Assembly: GCA_012931725.1 (NCBI GenBank) | Contig: CM022948.1 | Location: forward strand, 94,337,769 to 94,401,768 | Direction of reading: 5' to 3' | Length of the DNA: 64,000 bases | Source: Litsea cubeba | Taxonomy: Eukaryota; Streptophyta; Magnoliopsida; Laurales; Lauraceae | In this document: piece after piece, positions 10,861 through 20,891 of the stretch | Layout of the letters: every line of letters begins with the position of its first letter | Numbering within the stretch: the stretch's first letter is position 1 | Notes under the pieces: model-generated | What the model was told of the DNA's origin: nothing | Seen by the model: only the letters and a program-made list of their open reading frames with translations | The model's database searches: none | Translations under genes and position numbers: made by a program

Positions 10861-11774
10861 TGTATGTTGATTTATTTACTATGGTTTCGTATCTCTTTTA
10901 TCTTTCGTTTCTTTCTTGTTTTGTTTTATCTCTCTTTTTCGTGAAAGGTTCGGTCTGGATACTAGGTCAACAAGTCAAAAATGCAAGTGTTACCGGCAAT
11001 TGCCTGTACGCCTACAACTCTTGAGGTCTTGCTCCCATTTTCGAAGGTGGAAGGAAGTTCGGTCAAGATGTTGGCCGACGGCGCTTCTAGATTCAAGTTA
11101 TCAAGACACACACATGACATGAGGTCTCTGACTCTCTCACTCTTGTTTGGATGTGTAAATGCAAGAAATTATTTATTCAAAATATCCCATCAAGAAATTC
11201 ATTGTCTTAAAAAATTCAATTTACCTGGACACAATTGGACTTTTATAATTTATTCAAGAATTAATCATATGTTTTATTTTTTTTAATATGATTTAAAAAA
11301 TATTATGAAATTAAGATTTTGTAAATGTTATCTCGTCTGACAACATTATCTTAATTGCAATAATTGCCGCCTAAAGTTCTCACATGGGTTGCTATTTTTG
11401 TGCTCAGGTGAGATGCTAGTGATCGTCACCTTCATAATTTTAAATGTTGTTCTTGGAATGCTGATCGTTCGTGGTGAGGATTCTGAGGCTTCTGATATTT
11501 TGTGATGTTGGAGCGCAGATACAATGCATCCAAATCCTTTTAACATTTTGGTACCTGAGAACATGGGATGTGTCGAGAGTAACTGCAGTTGAATTGGTAC
11601 TGTCTATTTTGTGATTTTTTTTGGTGTAAATCATGTGCTTCATTGAGTTTGAATTAGGTGTGACATACTGGTTACGTTGCCTAATTAACAGCTATTTATA
11701 TTTTAAAGTAAACTCACATATTTATTTTTAAAACGGGTCATGAAATTTCAACCGACATCTAATAAAAGTCAATT
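10861..11774. other. Intergenic, divergent flank
   Basis: Moderately GC-rich to about 11120, then AT-rich. A plus-strand stretch at 10945-11120 has open frames (RFGLDTRSTSQKC and others), but no frame is supported over another and I recognise no protein. Confidence 0.3.
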
Positions 11775-11850
11775 AGAGCCGACTCCTTATCCAAATGGTA
11801 AGGAGTGGTAATTCTCACCTGACGGCTAAGGGTTCGAATCCTGAATCTAT
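11775..11850 (+). mobile_element. tRNA-like head of a SINE (family B)
   Basis: Contains a perfect RNA polymerase III B box, GGTTCGAATCC, at 11831-11841. About 35 bases upstream is an A-box-like segment (TATCCAAATGGTAAGG) and then GTGGTAATTCTCACC. The same head, diverged, opens the fuller copy at 50385-50590. Acceptor-stem pairing expected of a true tRNA is not evident, and AT-rich sequence follows, so a SINE head is more likely than a tRNA gene. Confidence 0.45.
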
Positions 11851-14636
11851 ATTTTTTTAACTTATGATCATCTCGTATCAAATACATATGTCATGTAATA
11901 CAAGTCTAATAATATAGGTCGGGTCAGTTGGTTAGATCTTAAGAGAGAGGAAGATAGTCTTCTTCTATAGCCTCTAACATAGGTAGTAGAGGGGTTTGAT
12001 GGAGAAAACCATAATGGAGAAGATCTATATCCCACATTCTCCATCTTCTACAAGATTTTCTTCCGCTCTCTCTTATTGTTGAAAACCCCCCATCTTCCGT
12101 AGTGAAAACGAGTTGAGTTAAAAGATAATGGTTTGGTTAACAGATATATCACAGGTTAGACAGGCCATTAGAGTTAGCAATCCACTGGTAGTGGGGGTGT
12201 GTGAGAATTTAACTAAATTTTGAAATTTATATAATTTCTCAACCAAAGGAACCTAGAGGTGTACAATTATAATTGTTCACTGTACTAGTGGTCCCAAGAA
12301 AGTCAAAATATGAGCTCTTGCTCGACAAAGGTTGTGATTTGGGTCCACAAGGAGGATTCATCAAAAGAGTCCAGTGACGTCTACGTCTTTGAAACTTAAA
12401 TGACTACGGTTTTTTTTTTCTTTTTAACCATGAAATTGGGCTTGGCCCTCCTGAGACAAGTCAACAGTCGGCTGGTTTTGGCTTCTGTACTTAAGTTAAG
12501 GGTGCGACCTGGGCCTACTTTTTTGGCTTGATAGTCAAATGGGTTATCACAATGCCTAAATATATTCGAATGCCTAGTTTAGCTCGAAGTTGTTAGAAAA
12601 CAAGATCTAGATCTATGATTTCTCCATTGAGGAAGTTGTTAGTTGTTAATCTTCCAATCCAATATGGCTGTGAAGAAAAACTCTTGATTCTTTCTGATGA
12701 TGGAATGTCAGAAAGAATAGGAACTTACCATATGAATTGGGACCATAATCCTAATATATAATAATGAGATTATCATAGGTTTTACTATTTTTAATTTAGC
12801 CCCTCATCAAACTAGAAATAGTATTCTGGTATCTACACATTAATCCCATGACAATTATACCCTTAAATATTGTAAGATTTCATTATCATAGAATAAAATA
12901 GTGTCATATTATTATATAGTGTCACTTGTGGTGTTTGGCAATTTTTACAAATTTCAATATGCCTTTGAAGTGTTTGGCAATTTATGAAAAAAAAACTCAC
13001 AAGATGATATATACTAAATAAAAAATGGAATGAGAGTAATCAATTGACCCAATGCAGGACCCACTAATTAGTAATCACATGTGTTAATAATCATGGTGGG
13101 ACCCATGATTGTTAAAAAATCACATGATTAAATGTTAAAACTTTGAGATCCAAGCAATACTGTTTGATTAAGGTAGGTCCGCCAAATGTTGATAGCCATA
13201 GTGTAATACATTTAATGGTGATTATCACAAATGAGCCTATCTATTTTATTTTATTTTTTTGGTAAGACCTTATCTAATGTCAAGCATCATTGATGAATCT
13301 ATCTATGAGAAATCATTATGAGACTCATTTGATATTTGTAGTCATACTAACACAAGGGGAGCTATCAAATAGTGGGACCAATTTAATGATGACAAACTTC
13401 TAACTACAATCACACAATTCAATTTTGGTAATTAATTAGAAATCCAGCTAATTTTGATAGTAAAGAACCCACCTAATGTTGGTAATCATGATGAAGGGTC
13501 TCTAGTGTGACATTAATAAGACCCTCATAATATTGATAATTAAAAATGGCCATGTAATTGTGATATGGTTATAGGACCCCACATTAAATTTGTAAGCATT
13601 GTGGGGCCAATGTAATATTAGGATTCATAGTTGCAATGAGGATTTGCAATGAGGATCATTAAATGTTAAAACTTATAGTGAGCCACTATAATTAATAGTT
13701 GCCCATGAGTTCTTTCTAAATAAAAAAGATTTTGTAACAACATATTATCTTATACAGCATATCCTTGAATAATGTAATATGAGGGTTTTTAGAAGAAAGA
13801 GGGACATTGTAATATACTTTCTAAGTTATCCAAACACCTCCTTTTTTGGTGCATAGATTATATTCTAAACTAACATATAATATGATAAAATCTCTTGAAA
13901 TATCTTGTTTCCGAACACCCCCTTAATTATATCACTTCAATTTTTGCTTAACCAAAGATAGCATAACACATTTAATATTTAGATGTGTGGCATCACATGA
14001 TGGAATTTTCCAACAAAGGAATCTAGTAAAAGGGCATAGGTGGATTTCATAAAATGGAGCTAGACTTGGATCTTTCATTCGGGACATATTTATGAAAAGA
14101 TGATGATTTCTTAGTGGCATGGAAAAGTCTTTAATTTTCTACATTTACTATTGTTTTAGAATTTGGTACAAAGTTCTTTTATCCATTGGGAGAGAAAAAA
14201 ATTGGTGGATTTCTTCTCGAGTTCGTAGATAATCATTTCACATTGAGGGCCGAAATCACCTTACCATATCATTTTGATAAAGGAATCTATAGTGGAATTG
14301 AATTTTAGGGCTCGTTTGTATGATTGCCATTTTGTAAATAAAAAGAAAGATTGAAAAGAGTATACATTTTTCCACACATACTAAAAAAAATCCACATGTG
14401 GTGATGCCACTTTTCTACTAAGAATAGAAAAGTGGAAAAATGAATTGACTTTTTTTGTGATTCTGATTGAGGGGATGATGCTCTAATTTGAGTAGTTTGC
14501 AATTCATATGGTCCAATCTTTTTTCTTTTTTAGAAACATGAGCCTTTTTTTTATTGGTAATGAATCTTTAAGGAATCCCAAGGGTGCTAAAATAGAAGAA
14601 GGTGAGAACCCACAAACTGCCATCACACAACCTCTT
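11851..14636. other. Intergenic, AT-rich
   Basis: No gene seen. A motif typical of PIF/Harbinger right ends (CCGAACACCCCC followed by TTA) sits at 13910-13924. A left-end-like GTGTTTGGCAATTTTTAC lies at 12932, but the two cannot be paired convincingly. A small perfect hairpin (CCACTTTTCTA, seven-base loop, TAGAAAAGTGG) lies near 14407-14435. Confidence 0.3.
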
Positions 14637-14637
14637 T

Positions 14638-14778
14638 CTTTTTTTTTTTCGCTATTAGAAGGTTTCTAATCCTTTGGGCTGGACTAATTCCTACGTTCCA
14701 GTATGATAGTGCGATTTTGAACCCATAACCTTTGGGTACAAACCGTGGTCCTAAGCCAATTGAGTTAATTCTTGGAGT
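14638..14778 (-). mobile_element. SINE family A copy (tRNA-derived)
   Basis: On the minus strand it runs from a diverged A-box region (TTAACTCAATTGGCTTAGGA) through CCACGGTTTGTACCC and a B-box-like GGTTCAAAATC. A 3' body follows reading GTCCAGCCCAAAGGATTAGA and AACCTTCTAATAGCG, and it ends in a 12-base A tail (T-run on the plus strand). It matches the copy at 52516-52688 at both head and tail but lacks the middle block, an internal deletion. Confidence 0.65.
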
Positions 14779-15058
14779 TAAATAGCCTCCTACTTGATAG
14801 AAATGATTATTAAGCCTTTACTCCTTCCCTTTTAACCAAATTTGCTGTAAACTATTATAGTATATCAATATAAAGTTTTTTTTTTTTTTTTTATAATATA
14901 GGAACCCGCCGACCCTCTTTCGGAGGATCATTGATAAACAAACCTGCGGATATATAAAACCAACTATAACCCTATATATATATATTAAGGCCTTAAAAGA
15001 ATTCGAATGCAATGCAAAACCTCCCGATCAAAATTGAACTTCCTAACACACACGAACA

Positions 15059-15293
15059 TATAAAGTTGAAAACCAGCCCCATCGTTTTCGGCGCGTCGAT
15101 TGCTTGAAACATGTTATTTCTCATTCCCACTGTATTATCTGGGCTTGCTTGAAACATGTTATTTCTCATTCCCACTGTATTATCTGGGCTCCTGTTTTTA
15201 TAAAGTTGAAAACCAGCCCCATCGTTTTCGGCGCGTCGATTGCTTGAAACATGTTATTTCTCATTCCCACTGTATTATCTGGGCTCCTGTTTT
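15059..15293. repeat. Nested tandem duplication (45-bp and 140-bp units)
   Basis: A 45-bp unit beginning TGCTTGAAACATG is present at 15101, 15146 and 15241. The first two are direct tandem copies. A larger unit starting TATAAAGTTGAAAACC occurs at 15059 and 15199, a 140-bp spacing, and its second copy holds only one 45-bp unit. The order is therefore A-B-B-c-A-B-c, near-identical throughout, indicating recent unequal exchange or replication slippage at two scales. Confidence 0.9.
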
Positions 15294-15904
15294 CGAAGCC
15301 TTATCTATCTATCTAGAATTGCAAGGTGGTTGATGGCACGTGTCAGTATAACTTACGTTTTCAGTTTTCGCCGGTCATTGCTTACGTTATTTCGCAGAGC
15401 CATACACAAACGTGATATAATTGATGCACGACACCATCTCTGATGTCAAATGCTTAATGCTGGCCCCAGCCCTTGTCCACTTTCTACCAAGATGCTTCTA
15501 CAGATCTCAAGAGGCCCATCACATAACACCCACGTGGCAAATCATCTACATGTATATGGTTCTGAGAATTCCAAGCCCCATCGGGCATTGATCATGGCTT
15601 AGACAACATGGCACGGATCGTGTAGCCACAGGGCCACAGGCGTAGCTATAAATCCTGTGGGGCTCACCTGATGGACGGTTGTGAGTCTTTAGTCATGTGG
15701 CCGTGTTTTATTTTGCACGTGATCAGGACTCAGGAGGGTAAGGCCCCTGTCGACTGATCAAGTCAAGTTATTTTCTGGCACCATGCGAGTCGAGTGTGGA
15801 ATGGAAGACCGGGCCCCGAAGTTAGAAGCAGCAACACCACCTTGACTGTTTCGATTCGCCTTCTTTCCTCTTTGGTTTGAAAGAATTGGTACAAGCCACG
15901 ATAT

Positions 15905-15957
15905 TCTTAGGTGGGATATATATTTTATATATATATATATATATATCCCACCTAACA
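15905..15957. repeat. Hairpin with TA core
   Basis: TTAGGTGGGATATATA on the left is matched in inverted orientation by TATATATCCCACCTAA on the right, around an AT-only core. It can form a long cruciform. It lies only about 35 bp left of the TA-site MITE at 15994. Confidence 0.8.
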
Positions 15958-15993
15958 AAGAAGGCATTCAAAATTATATATATATATATATAT

Positions 15994-16374
15994 GGGAATC
16001 GATCCTATAAGACCCGTTCTTACCGTTCGTATAATTCGAAATGCCTATTAGGACCCATCTCATGACCTATTTAAATTGATCACACATTCACAAGCCCCTT
16101 ATAGGCATCAATTCTCATGAATTTGCATGGATTCGAATGAACTAGACCGTTGGATTGATGGTCAAGTTTCTTGTTTGATATAAAGCTATTAAACTTGTGG
16201 ACCACGGATAAAGGGGTTGGAAATATTAAATTGACTTCAAATTTGATATGTAGGTTGGCCCCCAGTTAGATCTTTCAGTCTCCTTTTGTTCCATGACCAG
16301 TGGGGTCTCAAGGTGGGCCCCACTAGGCGTCCGCATTGTAAGTTGTAAGGACGGTCTTTATAGGACCGGTTCTC
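15994..16374. mobile_element. MITE inserted in a TA microsatellite
   Basis: The left 30 bases (GGGAATCGATCCTATAAGAC then CCGTTCTTAC) match the reverse complement of the right 30 bases at 16345-16374 in 23 of 30 positions. Both sides are flanked by (TA)n, the left tract at about 15975-15993 and the right at 16375-16384, so the target was TA or a TA microsatellite. No coding capacity is visible. Site-specific insertion into TA microsatellites is known for the rice Micron MITEs; relationship to them is only an analogy. A diverged relative lies at 6045-6288. Confidence 0.75.
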
Positions 16375-16384
16375 TATATATATA

Positions 16385-16564
16385 ATTTTTTTTCTTTTCT
16401 TTTCCGAGAGTGCAGGATTCCAGTCATTTGGTCCAGAATAATCCATACGAGCACAGGAGAAAAAGCAGGATAAAATTCCCCTGTGGCTCCAATGTGGTAG
16501 TATAGTTTCGAACCCACAACCTCCGGATGCAAACCGTGGTCCTAGGCCAACTGAGCTACCCCTC
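16385..16564 (-). mobile_element. SINE family A copy (tRNA-derived)
   Basis: The minus strand starts GGGGTAGCTCAGTTGGCCTA, which contains an A box, continues CCACGGTTTGCATCCGGAGG and reaches a B-box-like GGGTTCGAAAC. A body of about 90 bases follows (AGGGGAATTTTATCCTGCTT), ending in an A-rich tail (AAAAGAAAAGAAAAAAAATT). It lies immediately beside the right TA tract of the MITE at 15994-16374. A real tRNA gene is excluded by the A tail, the lack of a pairing acceptor stem, and the presence of sister copies. Confidence 0.8.
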
Positions 16565-16569
16565 GAGGT

Positions 16570-19160
16570 TTAACATATAAATATATGCGTGAGTGGAAAT
16601 GGTCATCTCATCTCGCATAAGTATTAAGAAATGTTAGTTTGGATGAGAGTGGAGAGAAGTAAAATAAAGGGCCGGAGTCAATTGAGATTAGAAGGCAGAT
16701 AAAAAAAAATGCTCCTCTCTAAGTTATAGTTTTTGTCATTTGGTGCCTTTTATTTATTTAATTTTTTTCTTCACTCCTCCCCTTTGCAAAAAAAAAACAT
16801 TTATAAGAGGGAATTAATTGATCACTAAAGTGGTCGGTAGGTTCATGTGTTTTGTACCACCGTTAGGAATGCCAACGCTTTGGATCTACGATGGAACCAG
16901 GTGGTTCTGGACAATGACAAGTTCTTATAATCAAAACCCGGATCCAATAAGGACAGAGAACCTATTTTTATAATTTGGTTTGGCTTCAACTTTAAAAGGA
17001 TGGATCTAGATCCAAAATAAGATGTAAATATCTTGTATTGGCATAATTTAATAAATAAGAGCGTAAAAATCCATTTTTTAGACATGAAAGTATAACTAAT
17101 AAAATAATATACGATTAAAGTTAAATAGACTCTCAAATATGAATATAACTTAAGTTATGCAGGGACCTATATAAATTTTTATTCCTATACGCAATGATCT
17201 TGTATTTGAAATCTCAGATCGAAACATACCAACATTTGGATCCGGATCCGAATTTCCTCCTGAACAAAAAAATAGGTTTCGCACCCACTTTTTTCAAAAT
17301 GGGAGACTTTGGATACTTGGATAATCGGATATCTCATTTACAATCCTGACTATCATTAACTTAGCAAAATAATAATAATAAGGGACGATTTTTTTTAAAG
17401 AATTACATAAAGAAGATTCTCAACTTCCTTTCGATCAACCGCCTGATCATATGGAATACTGTTTTCCCATATCTATATTCCAATTTCGGAAAAGTAAGTG
17501 TGAAGCTTTATTTCGACATTGAATTGTTTACTATAAATAATAATAATTAGATATTTGCATCTATATTTATGAAATGAATAGTGTCATGGGAAGCATACAT
17601 AGCAATATAACTGAACTGGAAAAAACGAGTGTATGGGCAAAAGTAAAAGATGATCAATGCAAGGACTCATCCACTGCAAGGTACATGAGTCCATCATGGA
17701 GTCTTTAACACTTTTTTTTTTTTATGTTTTTTTACTACGTTTTAAGCAGTACACCATTTAAATCTTTATTTATTACAGTTTCTTTACTTTCTGTTTTAGA
17801 TCTTAGAGGATTTTATGGAAATCTTTTTGACAGGTGGTTGTTGTACGAAAAAATCCATCATAAATCATACAGCACAAACGGGGTCTAATCCCCTCGAACT
17901 TAACTTATTTTTATGCTCTTAAAATATTTTCTCAAACATTAATTAGCTTATTACGTTCTACTCAAGAAATAAGAAAACAAAATCTCAAATTGTATGATGA
18001 GAGTAATGTCCCTCTTTTTTTTTTTCTCTAATTAAGGTGTGTTTAGGTAATCTCTTTTGAAAATCTGTTTCCACACAAGTATGAAAAAACGATTTTGTCC
18101 CAGTAGAAAATGGTCTTCTACTGATCCGAGGAGCATTAACTTAATTGTTTTACCTTCTGCATGCCAAAATACTAAATATATGCTTGGAAAGAATTGAAGC
18201 ATTTTACACAAGTGATGTGTGCAGAGGGGTACAAATCCAACTCTCTATGCTAGCCTACTACTTCTTAGCCAATATTTGTGACACTGTTCCAAGTCAAAAC
18301 ATTAAGTTTAGGTTTAGGTGCGGAATCATGAATCGGGCGCATGCAATTATTGAGACCCGACATCTTGGTCAGCCATCGCATGCTCATTTTCTTTCAACTA
18401 CAGACTCTGCTGTTGAAGAGTCGTATTGGACAATCATAGTTTCTGGCCACAGCAATCACTCCATGTGGCTCATTCATGTCATTTGTCTTCCTCATATTCC
18501 ATTTACATCTTTTTCCTCTAATTCTCAACCTCCTAGTATATGGGTGTTTTTAGAGTTAATTGAACCCATTTTTTTTTTTTTTTCCATCAAGATCATTAAC
18601 ATCAACAACACAACTGCCTTTTTCATCATCTGATTGAAGTTGAAGATAAAAGATTAATTAAAGAATAAAGTATTATTTAATTCAGGCATGCTTTATTAAG
18701 ATGTGCAAATAGATCATGGCTGATTTCATTTGGAGGGTGGAGATCTACTTTATAAAGAAAATCGATTATCCGTCCATGAAATTAAACATGCTAATTGCCT
18801 CGGGATAATGTTGCACCCTCTTTTTTTTGCTTTATAAATATGCCAAAAATGCATTAACATTCTTTAAATCTCAGCCAAACAATCACATTTGGTTCTCAAT
18901 ATTAGTAGCATAGGAATGAATCAATAAATGGGACGGACCACTAAGGAAGCTGAGAATGTCCTTGACAGTGAATTATTATGTGGCCCAAAATCTAGGTTGC
19001 ATTTGTTGACTTGTTGTGCTGGATTGGCTGAAGTTTGTTGTTTTGTTATTGGGCTGTGAATATTATGCGCCCAGAGTCTCCTTTGGCCTCATCGTACCTA
19101 AGAATGACTCATCGATCGTTTTATTGTTTGAGAAGATTCATCTAGATGATCTCACAATCC
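16570..19160. other. Intergenic, AT-rich
   Basis: No gene seen. A plus-strand frame of 162 codons at 18145-18633 has no recognisable domain and includes a run of Phe from a T-tract. Poly-T runs occur near 17710, 18013 and 18570. Confidence 0.35.
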
Positions 19161-19169
19161 AAGCAATTT

Positions 19170-19315
19170 TTGGGGCGGCCGGAAGCTACCACATGCAGTA
19201 GATAGAGATTCATCCCCATCTACATCTTGACAATCCAACTGATTTCTGCTTTTGGGGGCGGCTGGAAGCTCACTCAGCAAGTTGTTGTGTTGATAGAGAG
19301 ATTCAGCTAGCAACG
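19170..19315. repeat. Imperfect tandem duplication, about 83 bp
   Basis: GGGGCGGCCGGAAGCT at 19172 and GGGGCGGCTGGAAGCT at about 19255 open two copies that each end in AGAGATTCA. The remainder has diverged. Confidence 0.6.
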
Positions 19316-19563
19316 TCTAAAAGTAAAACCTCTCTATTAATGTAAATTATACTAAAAATAGAAATAATTTTTTTCTCCTAACACACTACACTGTCTAAGT
19401 AAGGTTTTTACCCCGGCAAGGGATGTAAGTTTGAAAACACAACCTCTGATTTTTTTTAGCCGAGTAAATCAGATCATTTTTTTTAATGTTTTTATTGAGG
19501 TCGGCATTCACCTTCGCTACTGAACGGTCATAATTGTGGTCGAGCCCTCGCCCTCATCATAAA

Positions 19564-19735
19564 ACTATTGTTGTGTCGTTTTCTATCATCAATTGATTTT
19601 GAAATAAGTGGTAGCCTAATGAAGTGTAAGATCCTACAAATGGTATCAAAGCCTAACTATTGTGCCGTTTCCTATCACTAATTGATTTTAGAATAAGTGG
19701 TAATTCAATAAAATGTAAAATCCTATAATTTTTAT
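19564..19735 (+). mobile_element. LTR/PBS-like relic with tandem duplication
   Basis: TGGTATCAAAGCC at 19641-19653 differs at one position from the usual initiator-methionine tRNA primer-binding site of plant copia elements (TGGTATCAGAGCC). It is preceded by GATCCTACA, a plausible LTR 3' end. About 90 bp of upstream sequence (ATTGTTGTGTCGTTTTCTATC and onward) is repeated directly after it with about 80 percent similarity. This looks like a very small LTR-type relic. Compare the better array at 58886-59270. Confidence 0.4.
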
Positions 19736-20230
19736 TTGAATTCCAAATGCATTCACCAGCTGCAAAACTACGGTAGTGCATGAAATTATTGAGAGGGAAC
19801 ACTTTCCATGCCCCACTCCTCGTCCACTTGTTCACTACAAGAAAACTCTGCCCCTCGTCTTACTGAACAATAGTACCGGATCCGACATGGGTAGTGCAGG
19901 GGCCATTGAATGGTCAATTGTTGTTCCCACCAACTTGTTAGACATTGTCGGAGGTCATCGATGCCATTTGCTCCAATTCTCACCCATTTTACATTTAGGT
20001 GCTTTTATAAAATCAAGTTTAGGGGTTGTTTGGAAACTGCATGGAGATGAATTCTAGGAATTCATGGTGAGAGGTCATGGGTGGAGGATCTTCTCACTTC
20101 CACAATTAATTAATGAAAAAAAAATTGAAAGGAGAAAAAACCTCTATATATGATCTTCATCGATCTACATGGTACCTATGAATTTGATTATTTGTATATT
20201 TATCAATATAGTACTTCACTCTCTACATAC

Positions 20231-20643
20231 ATAGAAATATTCATGTGCATCCTTCCCTCACCAGCCAAATGGCAATGAACAAATTTAATGGGGCCCACCT
20301 AGGGACCCATTGATCATGGGACTTGTGGGGGATGGAAAAAGACATCTTAGAAGAGCACATATATCAATTTTGGGGTCAATTCATACTTCTAACCCCTTCA
20401 TTCGTGGCCCAAAATTTAACGAATTTATATTAAATGGAAAAAAACTGACCCTCGATCCAACGTCTATTCTATTTAGATAGGTGAAAATCCAATAGGTCTA
20501 GAGTACTTAAGGGGGTTTCATTTGTGTGGATCGTTAGCATGTATTAAAAAATCAACCCTAATAAGTTGTCTACAAAGTCAACCCTAATATGTTGTCCCTC
20601 GCTGTAATATAGTGAGGGATGGATGCGCATGAATATTTCTCCT
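20231..20643. mobile_element. MITE, about 410 bp, 28-bp terminal inverted repeats
   Basis: GAAATATTCATGTGCATCC at 20234 continues to CCCTCAC at 20261. It is matched in inverted orientation at 20612-20639 with only two mismatches in 28 bases. The outer flanks are TA-rich (CATACATA and CCTATATATA). The interior has no coding frame. A short relative with the same terminal motif is at 27257-27355. Confidence 0.75.
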
Positions 20644-20772
20644 ATATATATCAACGTACTTTATTTGTTATTCGATTACCAAAGGCTAATGATGCAGTTC
20701 TAACTAGATTCCGCTTGAGCTGTGAAATTCAAACCTAAAACCTAAACAAACCAGTCTTGTAGGTGAGTAGTG

Positions 20773-20891
20773 CTACATGGACAAGCTTTTTGGCCAGAAT
20801 CTTGGACAACCCCTATGATATTCCTTGAATATCGGGCAGGGAATATCATAGGGGTTGTCCAAGATTTTGGCAAAAAAGTTTGTTCATGTAG
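20773..20891. repeat. Long near-perfect hairpin, 52-bp arms, 15-nt loop
   Basis: The left arm (20773-20824) begins CTACATGGACAAG and ends GACAACCCCTATGATATTCC. The right arm (20840-20891) is its inverted repeat. The inner 27 bp of each arm match perfectly and the outer 25 have four or five mismatches. The loop is 15 nt. Transcribed from either strand, this would fold into a stable hairpin of the type processed to 21-24-nt small RNAs. It may be a miniature foldback transposon or a young MIRNA-like locus. No target duplication was found. Confidence 0.88.

Noticed and set aside
12932..13924. PIF/Harbinger element between GTGTTTGGCAATTTTT and CCGAACACCCCC-TTA
   Set aside because: The two ends do not match each other well and the left flank lacks TTA; only the right end is plausible.
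16496..16564. Possible tRNA gene (A and B boxes)
   Set aside because: No acceptor-stem pairing, A-rich tail and two sister copies show it is the head of SINE family A.
18145..18633. 162-codon plus-strand frame
   Set aside because: No recognisable domain or motif, a Phe run from a T-tract, AT-rich context and no splice or promoter support. Left as chance.
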